Below are positions 1-8,287 of a DNA stretch of 64,000 bases, one piece after another. A program made the translations under genes and the position numbers. Position 1 is the first letter of the stretch. Every line of letters begins with the position of its first letter. Origin of the DNA: Bacteroidota bacterium (GTDB taxonomy: Bacteria > Bacteroidota > Bacteroidia > Chitinophagales > Saprospiraceae); NCBI GenBank assembly GCA_020160935.1, contig JAIUPL010000005.1, positions 124,001-188,000 of the forward strand, in the 5' to 3' direction. The notes under the pieces are model-generated. The model saw nothing but the letters and a program-made list of their open reading frames with translations, ran no database searches and was not told the DNA's origin.

Positions 1-568
1 TCAGTTCCGTCTTTTTCCGGGTCATATTGTCCTCGAACGTGGCCAACAAAGTGGCCTGGCTGCTTTTGATCAGGCGCTGCCCGATGGTATTCACCTTGTC
101 GCGCGCGGCATTGGCCATCACGGCTGCCAATTCGGCATCGGTATCTTCGATGCTGAGTTCGATGGCGTCGTTTTTATTTTTCAGTACGGAGTAAAGTTTC
201 CGAAATTGCTTGCGCACTTTATGCGGGCCTTGTTTGGACGTGGAATCAATATCGTAGTGTTCGTAGAGTTTGAACTTACCCACCATATAATCGACCACTT
301 CATTGCTGACGGCCACTTCCACGAGTCGGTCGAGGTCGCGGTCGGAGCCAAAATACTCCGTTACCTTGCTGGTATAACCGAAAATAAGTTCTGGGTTGGC
401 CAGTTCTGGGCTTGCAGGATAAAAAATAGTGGTCGCCTGGTAGTAATTATCCATCAAGAGGGTGATGCCAATACTTCCTATCAACGTAATCAGACAAATA
501 TTCCGAATGGCTTTCCTCCATCTGTAAATAGTAGAGAAAACACCCAGCAGGTTGTCGCGGTTGCTCAT
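1..568 (-). CDS. Wzz-like polysaccharide chain-length determinant protein (C-terminal part outside window)
   Basis: The reading frame opens at an ATG at 566-568 and stays open to the left edge, so about 189 N-terminal residues are visible and the rest is missing. A short basic cytoplasmic segment is followed by a hydrophobic helix (about residues 21-39, ICLITLIGSIGITLLM). Next comes a periplasmic stretch with YYQATTIFYP, the usual start of Wzz/polysaccharide co-polymerase domains, and a charged, probably helical region. Members of this family sit in the inner membrane and control the chain length or export of O-antigen and exopolysaccharide. Without the C-terminal half I cannot tell a Wzz from a tyrosine-kinase-type co-polymerase. 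An O-antigen ligase-like gene lies 2.7 kb away. Confidence 0.7.
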   Translation of the reverse strand, partial: MSNRDNLLGVFSTIYRWRKAIRNICLITLIGSIGITLLMDNYYQATTIFYPASPELANPELIFGYTSKVTEYFGSDRDLDRLVEVAVSNEVVDYMVGKFKLYEHYDIDSTSKQGPHKVRKQFRKLYSVLKNKNDAIELSIEDTDAELAAVMANAARDKVNTIGQRLIKSSQATLLATFEDNMTRKKTEL

Positions 569-765
569 GTGTGTAACGATTGTGATGCCTCAAAGGGCTC
601 AGCGCTAAAAAGTGATTTTTCTGACTGCCTGTCAAAAAGAGGCGCAAAAATAGAAAATGCCGCCTTTTCGAACAGGGTAGTTGTAAAAACTCCGGCACAG
701 AGATGTGGAAGATTTCATGCGCGATAACGCCGAAGGTGTGAAAATGGCTGCTTGCCTGAGGAAAT

Positions 766-800
766 AAAAAAACCCAGCAGCGCTCATACGCGCCGCCGGG
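766..800 (-). terminator. Rho-independent terminator downstream of meaB
   Basis: Read on the minus strand, an 11-bp GC-rich stem (arms 790-800 and 773-783, two G-U pairs) with a 6-nt loop is followed at once by seven T (766-772). It lies about 70 bp past the meaB stop codon. The rest of the gap 569-868 shows no gene I can support. Confidence 0.85.
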
Positions 801-868
801 CCATCAAAACACGCTTCATTTATGTGTTGCAAAGGTAAAAACAAAGAATTTAAATGTGCAACACTTTT

Positions 869-1870
869 TTACATTTTTTTAAACATAAATATTTGCAACA
901 GATCGCGGGCTGCGGAGAATGGCGACACTTTGCCTTCCTGTATCAGCGGTTCGAGCGTGGCCAGTTTTTCCTGAATTTCTGCTTGCTGAAAAAACAGGTT
1001 TTGCAGGCCTTCCTGCAAGGCTTCTTTGAACCAATAGGCGGCCTGTTGCCGTCGATTTTTGATCAAAAAACCGTTTTCTGTCACCTGTTGGCGAAATGTT
1101 TCCATGGCCAACCATAGTTCTGCAATGCCGCTGCCCTGCTCGGCGCTGCATTCCAGTACTTGTGGCGCCCATCCGCTGGGTTTGGCTGGCAACAGGTGTA
1201 CGGCATTGAGGTAGTGTGCGCGCGCCTGGCGCGCCAGTTTCAGGCGCTCGCCATCGGCTTTGTTGACAGCCAGCAGGTCGGCCATTTCAACAATGCCGCG
1301 TTTGATGCCTTGTAGTTCGTCGCCGGCGCCAGGCAACAGCAACAGCAAAAACAAATCGGTCATGCTGTGCACGGCAATTTCGGACTGACCAACGCCGACC
1401 GTTTCAATCAACACGATGTCGTAACCAGCGGCTTCTACCAACAGAATGGTTTCGCGTGTTTTGCGCGCCACACCGCCCAGCGATTCGCCGGATGGAGAGG
1501 GGCGAATGAAGGCATTGGGCTCGGTCGACAGTCGTTCCATGCGCGTTTTATCGCCCAGAATACTGCCTTTGCTGACGGCACTGCTGGGGTCGATGGCCAG
1601 AACGGCTACGCGGTGGCCTTGACTGACAAGAAAGAGTCCGAGCGCTTCGATGAGTGTGCTTTTGCCTACGCCAGGCGCCCCGGTGATACCGATGCGCAGG
1701 GTCGGGCGCGTGTTGGTGTGTTCCAGCAAACGGTTCACTACCTCCTCCGCCCGGGCCGTATGTTCGGGCAAAGTGCTTTCGACGAGCGTTATAGCCCGAC
1801 CCAGCAGCACCCGATCGCCGGAGAGAATGCCTTGTACCAATGTTTCCACAGAGGGAATTGTGCGACGCAT
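869..1870 (-). CDS. meaB: Methylmalonyl-CoA mutase-associated GTPase MeaB (ArgK family)
   Basis: The 333-residue protein matches MeaB/ArgK in length and motifs. A P-loop (GAPGVGKST) lies near residue 64, followed by AIDPSS, GDKTRM and ETVGVGQSE, and the GTP-base motif NKAD. MeaB-type G3E GTPases chaperone cofactor loading and protect B12-dependent methylmalonyl-CoA mutase in the cytoplasm; the mutase genes are not in this window. The ATG is preceded after only 4 nt by TACCTTCG (1875-1882), one base off the TAnnTTTG -7 box, so the message may be nearly leaderless. A strong terminator follows the gene. Family assignment is firm; the exact mutase partner is inferred. Confidence 0.95.
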   Translation of the reverse strand: MRRTIPSVETLVQGILSGDRVLLGRAITLVESTLPEHTARAEEVVNRLLEHTNTRPTLRIGITGAPGVGKSTLIEALGLFLVSQGHRVAVLAIDPSSAVSKGSILGDKTRMERLSTEPNAFIRPSPSGESLGGVARKTRETILLVEAAGYDIVLIETVGVGQSEIAVHSMTDLFLLLLLPGAGDELQGIKRGIVEMADLLAVNKADGERLKLARQARAHYLNAVHLLPAKPSGWAPQVLECSAEQGSGIAELWLAMETFRQQVTENGFLIKNRRQQAAYWFKEALQEGLQNLFFQQAEIQEKLATLEPLIQEGKVSPFSAARDLLQIFMFKKM

Positions 1871-2166
1871 GCGGCGAAGGTAAGGCGCAAGCGTTCAGAA
1901 TTTCTTTTCCAATGACCGAACAATCGATTTACAAGGCCCGACAAACTGCATGCGATACATGTAGCCGGTGGTTAAAGTTCATTTGGCAGTTTAAGAATTT
2001 TATTTTAACTAAAATTCAAAAAGTTGAAAATCAACATTTTGCATGTTAAATGAATTGACTTTTCCCCTGCTGCTGGTTAAACTGTGTTAAGCAAGCCACA
2101 CAGGCACTTCGGGCTCTTGCACATGCTGAAGTTGTTGCGTCTTTTTGTCGGAAAATTTATTCCAAT

Positions 2167-2868
2167 ATGAAACGTATCATTCTTTTTTCCGCCTTGCTGG
2201 CCCTGCTTACAGGGGCCTGCCGCTTGCTGCATGTATCCGATTATCACACTACGCAGGGCATCCCGGAGCGCCTGCCCAACCTGGGCTTGCTCGTACACGA
2301 GCGTAGTTTTATGGACGCTTTTTATGCCTCCCTCGATCGCGATGTGATGCTTTTGAGCCAACCATTTGACCCCTATTTCCCATCGCCCTGGGAAGTGTAC
2401 GGCACCACCGACGGCGCTTTGCGCGATGTATTTCATGTCCTCGACAACGAACTTGCCGACAACATTAATGTAAAGGACGAGTATCGTTACGGGCATGCCC
2501 GGTTCAAATTGCTCTACTATCAGCGGCGCAACGCTGGCTGGGGCTGGCTCATCCCCATGGCCCTGACTGCCGGTGTTGTCAATCTGTTTGGTGTGCCGTG
2601 TTCCGTACACAGGATCGACCTGGAATTGCAAATGGAAATAACAGATGCCCATGGCGCCGTGCTGGGCAGGTACGTAGCGCAGGGCACCGGCAAAGCACAA
2701 ATTGCACTTTATCACGGCTATGATAGCATCACCGCCATCCGGAAAGCCAACTTGCTGGCCGTTCAAAATGCCCTGTCTAAAATAAAAACCAGTCTCGGTA
2801 CTGAGGCGCCCAGCCTGACGCAACAACTGAAAGCAGCGGGCACTATCCATCCGCTCGACCACAAATAA
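2167..2868 (+). CDS. Lipoprotein of unknown function
   Basis: A 233-residue protein with a lipoprotein signal: MKR, a hydrophobic stretch, and a lipobox (LLTGAC) with the acylated Cys at residue 18. It is therefore expected to be anchored in the cell envelope. The mature part has a weakly hydrophobic segment around GWGWLIPMALTAGVVNLFG (about residues 123-142), which may be membrane-associated. I recognise no catalytic motif. It stands alone between meaB (divergent) and a convergent O-antigen ligase gene. The 296-bp gap before it is AT-rich and contains a small hairpin near 2018-2040, but no promoter I would defend. Confidence 0.75.
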   Translation: MKRIILFSALLALLTGACRLLHVSDYHTTQGIPERLPNLGLLVHERSFMDAFYASLDRDVMLLSQPFDPYFPSPWEVYGTTDGALRDVFHVLDNELADNINVKDEYRYGHARFKLLYYQRRNAGWGWLIPMALTAGVVNLFGVPCSVHRIDLELQMEITDAHGAVLGRYVAQGTGKAQIALYHGYDSITAIRKANLLAVQNALSKIKTSLGTEAPSLTQQLKAAGTIHPLDHK

Positions 2869-2945
2869 CCCTTCCAATGTAACCAGCCGCGCTGTCCGCC
2901 TATGTCAAACCTGTTGTTTCCGGTACGCAGGGGGCGGCAGCCGAG

Positions 2946-3283
2946 TTGGTTATTGGTTATCAGTTATTGGTTATCAGGGGGGGTAAGGGATGATGGGTGT
3001 TTCAGGCCGGCGGATCGAGGGAGTTGAGAGGTTGAGAAGTTGAGAGGTTGAGAAGTTGAGAGGTTGAGAGGTTGAGAAGTTGAGAAGTTGAGGGGTTGAG
3101 ATTCAATTACTCTTGTGATACAAAATCTGTTGAGTGGCTGCATCTCAACCCCTCAACCCCTCAACCCCTCAACTTCTCAACCCCTCAACTTCTCAACCTC
3201 TCAACTCCCTCGATCTGCCGGCCTGAAACACCCATCATCCCTTACCCCCCCTGATAACCAATAACTGATAACTAATAACTAAC
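2946..3283. repeat. Giant inverted repeat built of GTTGAGA-type heptamers
   Basis: The left arm (2946-3102) and right arm (about 3143-3283) are near-perfect reverse complements around a loop of about 40 bp. From outside in, each arm has TTATTGG/TTATCAG words, a unique segment (GGATGATGGGTGTTTCAGG) and a run of 7-bp words GTTGAGA/GTTGAGG. It fills the convergent gap between the lipoprotein and the O-antigen ligase gene. The right end reaches into the ligase gene: the last three residues and the stop codon (3272-3274) are written in the repeat. Confidence 0.95.
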
Positions 3284-4591
3284 GCGGAAGGTCGTTTTGC
3301 GCTCCACTTCTGCCATTTTTCCAAACCAGAACAGGTAAAAAAGGTAATAGGATACGCCCATAGAGGTTTCGATGGTATATTCCACCAGAAACGACATGAG
3401 AATAATAATTTGGAAAGTGGCGAACAGGTAAAAATGTCGCCATCCGCCAGTGGCTATCGGCCAGATAAAAGCCAGCAAACTAAGCAGCAGGCCGATGGCG
3501 CCGGTGCCGGCAAGGATGTAAATGAACTGGTTGTGAGGGAGTTTGGGTTCAATGGTGTATTTTGGAAACCGTTGATTTACAATTCTTTGTACCTCCATAG
3601 GCAAGTCGCCTGTACCAACGCCCAACCACCTGTTTTCGCGCCACATCTGCATACCTGCTGCAAAAGACACCCAGCGCTCCGAGTCGGAATAGTTGTCGCC
3701 TTCATTGCGTTGGTATTGTTTCCAGTCCCAGGCCATGTAGGCCAGTCTTTGTTGCAGGCTGGGAATACTCATAATGGCGATAAGCGGGGTGATGACAATA
3801 ATAAGCAAGGTAAACAGACCTGCTTTCCAGCGTCGGGTACGAATGACAAAGCGGATGACGCTGAATACCAGTGCTGCATACAAGGTGACGATGCCACTGC
3901 GTACCGACAGCACATGGATAAAGACAAAAAGCAGGATGACAGCCGCCATCAGGGCTTTCCTTTCCCAGGCAAAACGCCACACATAACGTTGTTCCCAAAG
4001 CCAGCCGCCCACCAGAATGGCAGTGGCCAGGATCAGGTTGAATCGGATATGATTGCGGGGCACCGGAATCGGCTGCCCTTGGCCCAGGTTTTTCAGGATT
4101 TCTTCCGTGTGCAGTGCAAGATTGATGCCCACTCCGATGCAGATCAGAAAAACCGACCAGAACAACACGTACAAAACACTCCGATACTGGTATTTCGACA
4201 GGCTGGGGAAATTGGCAAATACCCAGGGCATCACAAAAAACGGGATTCGTACCCGAGTCCTTTCAAGCCAGAATTCATGGTTGGTCGACCAGAAATAACT
4301 GAGCGCAGGAATCAGCAGCAGCAGCGACATGATTATGCAATCGGGTCGCCTGAAAAATTGTTGAAAGGAATATTTTAATACCGCCCAGGCTGCTTTCAAC
4401 CCGCTTAACGACTCCAGTTTGCCTGCCTCCTGCAGTTTTACAGTGGTATGCCAAAACGCCACTCCAACGAGTCCCCACATACTGATAGACAATAAAAATG
4501 GAGACAGCATCATGCTCACAACCAGCAATGCCGCGAAAAAAGTGGCCAACCCCTCTGGGGTTTTCAGGCTGTTTAAATAGTTGATTTTCAA
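3272..4591 (-). CDS. O-antigen ligase / polymerase-like membrane protein (Wzy_C superfamily)
   Basis: A 439-residue polytopic inner-membrane protein with about ten hydrophobic segments. The large periplasmic loop sits where O-antigen ligases and polymerases have theirs, after the SVRSGIVTLY segment. It carries WLGVGTGDLP and then PHNQFIYILAGTGAIGLLLS, the conserved Wzy_C signature with its loop His. Such proteins join undecaprenyl-linked glycans to lipid A core or to each other, or transfer glycans to proteins. Ligase, polymerase and oligosaccharyltransferase roles cannot be separated from sequence alone. The stop codon lies inside the neighbouring inverted repeat. Confidence 0.85.
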   Translation of the reverse strand: MKINYLNSLKTPEGLATFFAALLVVSMMLSPFLLSISMWGLVGVAFWHTTVKLQEAGKLESLSGLKAAWAVLKYSFQQFFRRPDCIIMSLLLLIPALSYFWSTNHEFWLERTRVRIPFFVMPWVFANFPSLSKYQYRSVLYVLFWSVFLICIGVGINLALHTEEILKNLGQGQPIPVPRNHIRFNLILATAILVGGWLWEQRYVWRFAWERKALMAAVILLFVFIHVLSVRSGIVTLYAALVFSVIRFVIRTRRWKAGLFTLLIIVITPLIAIMSIPSLQQRLAYMAWDWKQYQRNEGDNYSDSERWVSFAAGMQMWRENRWLGVGTGDLPMEVQRIVNQRFPKYTIEPKLPHNQFIYILAGTGAIGLLLSLLAFIWPIATGGWRHFYLFATFQIIILMSFLVEYTIETSMGVSYYLFYLFWFGKMAEVERKTTFRVSY

Positions 4592-4835
4592 AAGTTTGAC
4601 ACGGAACTGTTAAGGAAAACGAACCTTCGGTAACACACAGCGGTACAGACGCTTTTTTAAATAGCGTCAGCAAGTAAATCCCCCTGTATTAACATTCTTC
4701 AGATTCTGATACGCCACGGGAAAATGCAAAGATATGCCCCCGCCGTAAAAGGTAATTCATCTGTTATTTGGGCATGGTTGTCCAAAATGCCGATGCATGG
4801 CCTTTTTCACCTCCAATGCTTTCAACGAACTTCCA

Positions 4836-4843
4836 TACTTTTG
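4836..4843 (+). promoter_or_regulatory. -7 promoter box (TACTTTTG)
   Basis: A perfect match to the Bacteroidetes -7 consensus TAnnTTTG, 9 bp before one candidate ATG (4853) and 21 bp before the preferred ATG (4865). This argues against the earlier in-frame ATG at 4724, which would lie upstream of the promoter. Confidence 0.6.
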
Positions 4844-4864
4844 CGTTGTTCTATGCACCAAGAT

Positions 4865-5617
4865 ATGCGCCAAATTGTTTGTTTGTTTGTAGTGATTACG
4901 CTTCTGTTGCCCGCCTGCAGAGAGGAGTCTGTCAACCAGTCGGAACCTACAGGTTCCATGCTCCGACAGCCGACGCCAGCCGCACAGGTGTCCGAGCCAA
5001 TGCCATTGCCCAAAACCGGAGCCGGAAGTTTTGAAAACCTGGTAGCCGATTATGAAAGCAAAGACCGTGGTATCTGGCAAAAGCCGAACATGGTTATTTC
5101 CCTGCTGGGCGACCTGGAAGGAAAAACAGTGGCGGATATTGGCGCCGGAACCGGATACTTTACCTTCCGTATGGTACCCAGGGCCAAAAAAGTAATCGGC
5201 ATTGATATCGATAAACGTTTTATCAATTTTATGGACAGCGTACGGGTGCGGCTCGACGACCGATACCGCAATCGTTTCGAAACGCGACTGGCCAAAGCCG
5301 ACAACCCGCTGTTGAAACCCGAAGAAGTGGATGCAGCCGTGATGGTGAATACTTATGGCTATATCGAACATCGGGTGCAATACCTCAAAACCCTCTGGAA
5401 AGGTATCTCGCCGGGAGGCGAGGTGCTTATCATCGATTTTAAAAAGAACAACCTGCCTGTCGGACCTCCCGACGAATACAAAGTCGCTATCGGACAGGTG
5501 CAGCGCGAATTGCTGGAGGCAGGTTTCAGCATCGACAAAATAGATCAGGCCGCGCTGGATTATCAATACATCGTGTTGGCTCAAAAGCCTTTGAAGCCTC
5601 AAAAAAATTCGAATTAA
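4865..5617 (+). CDS. Lipoprotein with class I SAM-dependent methyltransferase fold
   Basis: From the ATG at 4865 the protein is 250 residues (4853 is an alternative adding MHQD). It opens with a lipoprotein signal peptide ending in LLLPAC. The body is a Rossmann-fold methyltransferase: motif I VADIGAGTGYFTF, motif II acidic residue in VIGIDID, then an AAVMVNTYGYIEH strand and the GGEVLIIDFKKN post-motif. The family uses S-adenosylmethionine, which is a cytoplasmic cofactor, so an exported lipidated methyltransferase is unexpected. Similar lipoprotein methyltransferases exist in environmental bacteria but their substrates are unknown to me. The gene is 7 bp upstream of the site-2 protease gene and probably co-transcribed with it. 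Confidence 0.8.
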   Translation: MRQIVCLFVVITLLLPACREESVNQSEPTGSMLRQPTPAAQVSEPMPLPKTGAGSFENLVADYESKDRGIWQKPNMVISLLGDLEGKTVADIGAGTGYFTFRMVPRAKKVIGIDIDKRFINFMDSVRVRLDDRYRNRFETRLAKADNPLLKPEEVDAAVMVNTYGYIEHRVQYLKTLWKGISPGGEVLIIDFKKNNLPVGPPDEYKVAIGQVQRELLEAGFSIDKIDQAALDYQYIVLAQKPLKPQKNSN

Positions 5618-5624
5618 TTACAGT

Positions 5625-6770
5625 ATGCGCGGTTCTCTGAGACTTTTTACCTGGTTTGGCATTCCTGTTCATTTGCATTGGAGTTTCGGACTGATTTTTT
5701 TGTACGCCCTCTGGATCGGCTACGACAATAGCCTCGATCTGATGGGTACGCTGTGGCTGATGGGCTTTTTTGTGGCCTTGTTCGGATGCGTGTTGCTGCA
5801 CGAATACGGGCATGCCCTCACTGCCCGTCGATATGATGTGGATACGCATGATATTATCCTGACGCCCATTGGCGGGATAGCACGCCTGGAGAAAATGCCG
5901 GAAAAACCCTCGCAGGAATTTGTAGTGGCTATTGCGGGGCCGCTTGTCAATGTCGCTATTGCCTTGTTGCTGCTGGGTGTCAGCGCACTGGTATTTCACG
6001 AAGAACGCTGGGAGTTTTTCAAGTGGTTCTTAAACCAGCAATTCTCTTTTTCGGCCGACGAGGATACGGGCCAGATTCTGGAAGAAAGCGGCATCCAACC
6101 CTCTGGTTTGATGTTCTACCTGCCAGTGCTGGTGGCTACCAACATCGGTTTGGTGCTGTTCAACCTCATTCCGGCTTTTCCGATGGATGGCGGCCGCATT
6201 TTCCGCTCCTTGATGGCCATGAAATGGGGCCGCGTTCGCGCTACCCAATGGGCTGCCTGGGTAGGCCAGGCAATCGCCGTGCTGTTCATCGCGTATGGCC
6301 TGTGGTCCAACGCTTTCACCCTCGCGCTGGTGGGGCTTTTTGTATTCACCACGGCCCGTTCCGAGAACGCCATGGTGCAACTCGACGATTTTCTGCGGCG
6401 CTACAAAGCCTCCGACCTCTTGCGCCCGCAATTCACCCGCATGCATGGTAACGACTGGATGCAATCAGCAGCAGCCCTGCTACAGCAAGGCCTGGAACGT
6501 CATTTTCTGGTATTCGACCTCGATGATCAACTGATCGGGATGTTGGAAGAGAACAGTATTGTAGCGGCCATAAAAAAGAATTTGCTGAGCCAGGAAATTG
6601 CACAATTTACCCAGAAAGTGGAGGTCGTTTCACCGGAAGAATCGCTTCAACGCGTTTTTTTTCTTATTCGCCAGCAAGGCAATCCCATGATCGCGGTGGC
6701 CGATGAATCAGGCATACTCGGTGTGATCGATGAGGCAGGGCTGTATCATTTTATGAGAATGAAGAAATGA
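5625..6770 (+). CDS. Site-2 protease family zinc metallopeptidase (M50) with CBS-like C-terminus
   Basis: A 381-residue membrane protease. HEYGH at residues 59-63 in a membrane segment gives two zinc ligands and the catalytic Glu; NLIPAFPMDGGR (residues 180-191) supplies the third ligand, Asp188. About six hydrophobic segments precede a soluble tail from about residue 255 that looks like a pair of CBS domains (ending GNPMIAVADESGILGVIDEAGLY). This is the M50 subgroup of SpoIVFB type, which cuts substrates inside the membrane; CBS domains usually sense adenine nucleotides. The substrate is unknown. The stop codon overlaps the first bases of the following repeat. Confidence 0.92.
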   Translation: MRGSLRLFTWFGIPVHLHWSFGLIFLYALWIGYDNSLDLMGTLWLMGFFVALFGCVLLHEYGHALTARRYDVDTHDIILTPIGGIARLEKMPEKPSQEFVVAIAGPLVNVAIALLLLGVSALVFHEERWEFFKWFLNQQFSFSADEDTGQILEESGIQPSGLMFYLPVLVATNIGLVLFNLIPAFPMDGGRIFRSLMAMKWGRVRATQWAAWVGQAIAVLFIAYGLWSNAFTLALVGLFVFTTARSENAMVQLDDFLRRYKASDLLRPQFTRMHGNDWMQSAAALLQQGLERHFLVFDLDDQLIGMLEENSIVAAIKKNLLSQEIAQFTQKVEVVSPEESLQRVFFLIRQQGNPMIAVADESGILGVIDEAGLYHFMRMKK

Positions 6771-6945
6771 GTAGTGAGTGGTGAGTGGTGAGTGGTGAGT
6801 AGTGAGTGGTGAGTAGTGAGTAGTGAATTACGTTAGAATATTCAGGAGTAATAAGAATATACTCACCACTCACTACTCACCACTCACTACTCACCACTCA
6901 CCACTCACTACTCACCACTCACTACTCACTACTCACCACTCACCA
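6767..6945. repeat. Inverted repeat of GTGAGTA/GTGAGTG heptamers
   Basis: The left arm (6767-6826) is a run of 7-bp words GAGTAGT/GAGTGGT; the right arm (about 6860-6944) is its reverse complement in about 12 words. The centre, about 33 bp, is AT-rich. It fills the whole gap between two convergent genes. The left arm starts at the TGA stop of the M50 protease gene, and the right arm ends within a few bases of the TAA of the aspartyl protease gene. By position it could act as a bidirectional terminator. Confidence 0.95.
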
Positions 6946-8178
6946 TTAAATCAGTTCCCTCAGCACCAGCGTCTTCTTCAACCTTTTTCCGTCTCTTTTT
7001 ACCACAAAACGGATTTTTTTGCCCACCTTTTTTTGAAAAATGCGCTGCAGGTCTGCCAGATTGAGGATTGTAGTAGGCGCCAGCCCTACCCGAACAATCT
7101 GGTCTCCTTTCAGGACACCTGCTTCGTCGGCAGGTGAGTTGGGTTGAACAGATTGAACAATGAAGTTATTCAGCGAGACGCCGGACGTAATAATATTCAT
7201 CCCGCTGCGGTCGTATTCAAATTTACTTTTAAAAGACTTGCCCGGTTTCAGCCATATTTTGAAGTTGTGGTAGTCGAGAATAACGGTGAAACGACTCAAC
7301 ATAGCATTTCCGACCAGGCCGTTTCGCCCGTTCAGGTATTCCATATTGATTCCTGCAGTATCCAGTGTTTGAAAGTAGGTTACAATATTGGATTGCCTGA
7401 AATTTCCGATTTCGAGTCCGTTTACCCGGCCGGTAAATCCTTCCAGATACCCGCCCAGGCCCATTCCGATGTTGGAAACAATCGCATTGGCGGGAGGATG
7501 CACCAGCGGATGTGTATTGGAAAACAGCAGCAGGGGCAGGCCGGCGCCCGTATCGATCAGCAGTTTTACCACGGCAGACGAATCGCGAACCGGTTCGAGT
7601 GGTGCGCGCATGTACATTTTATTGCGATAAATCTCCACTGGAATAGCACTGTAATCGCCCCTGATTTTGAAATCATCCCGCTCGAACAGGGTGATGATGC
7701 GTTTGTCGTAATTGATGCGGGTGATGTATTTGGCAAAAACATTTCCGCTCATAATGCCGTGTACGTTTACCCCTGCGTATTCTTCAAAGCGAAAATAATC
7801 TTCTTCCAGCACCAGAATGTCTTCACGCGGAGCCACCACTTTGTTGGGAATATCGAAGCGAATCTTTCGGGCAAGGTAGGCGATGAGGTCGGTTTTCAGA
7901 TCCGAACCCTTCACCCTGAACTCCCGATCGTACTTGATTTTCATCAGATCGCTGATTTCCCGCTTGCTGAGAATAGTGTGTTCGGCGCCCGTGTCGAAAA
8001 TAAAACGAAGCGGCATCGTCCCGTTCATAGTGACGGTGAGGATGATAAAATTGTTGTTGTATTCAAAAGGAATATCAACCTGTTTCTGCCCCGGCGCCAT
8101 GAAGAAGCCCGATTGTCCGAAGGCAGGAAAAATGGCCGCCAGACTTAACCACAGGGAGCAAATAGTTTTTGTCAGCAT
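6946..8178 (-). CDS. Exported retropepsin-like aspartyl protease with PDZ domain
   Basis: The start at 8178 gives 410 residues beginning with a signal peptide (MLTKTICSLWLSLAAIFPAFGQ); 8190 is an alternative. An upstream in-frame ATG at 8310 lies beyond the promoter and is rejected. Two aspartyl protease motifs are visible: FDTGA (Asp62) and LLIDTGAG (near residue 207), so both halves of a pepsin-like active site lie in one chain. A PDZ domain occupies roughly the last 75 residues (VQPNSPADEAGVLKGDQIV). Such proteins are predicted periplasmic proteases or peptide-binding proteins of Bacteroidota; the substrate is unknown. Confidence 0.87.
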   Translation of the reverse strand: MLTKTICSLWLSLAAIFPAFGQSGFFMAPGQKQVDIPFEYNNNFIILTVTMNGTMPLRFIFDTGAEHTILSKREISDLMKIKYDREFRVKGSDLKTDLIAYLARKIRFDIPNKVVAPREDILVLEEDYFRFEEYAGVNVHGIMSGNVFAKYITRINYDKRIITLFERDDFKIRGDYSAIPVEIYRNKMYMRAPLEPVRDSSAVVKLLIDTGAGLPLLLFSNTHPLVHPPANAIVSNIGMGLGGYLEGFTGRVNGLEIGNFRQSNIVTYFQTLDTAGINMEYLNGRNGLVGNAMLSRFTVILDYHNFKIWLKPGKSFKSKFEYDRSGMNIITSGVSLNNFIVQSVQPNSPADEAGVLKGDQIVRVGLAPTTILNLADLQRIFQKKVGKKIRFVVKRDGKRLKKTLVLRELI

Positions 8179-8211
8179 AGCACACGTCATTGATTTAGGA
8201 GCGAAATGTAG

Positions 8212-8219
8212 CAAAAGTA
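8212..8219 (-). promoter_or_regulatory. -7 promoter box (TACTTTTG) of the aspartyl protease gene
   Basis: A perfect TAnnTTTG box on the minus strand, 21 bp before the 8190 ATG and 33 bp before the 8178 ATG. It fixes the true start as one of these two. Confidence 0.6.
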
Positions 8220-8287
8220 CGGGATGCAAAACCCTCCTGCATGTGAAAACAGGCGAAAGGCGATATATAGACCACCTCGCCTGGGAA

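Noticed and set aside
2946-3283. Retron- or diversity-generating-type element behind the repeats
   Set aside because: No reverse transcriptase, msr/msd-like RNA gene or variable-repeat/template-repeat pair is present in the window; the idea remains untested rather than supported.
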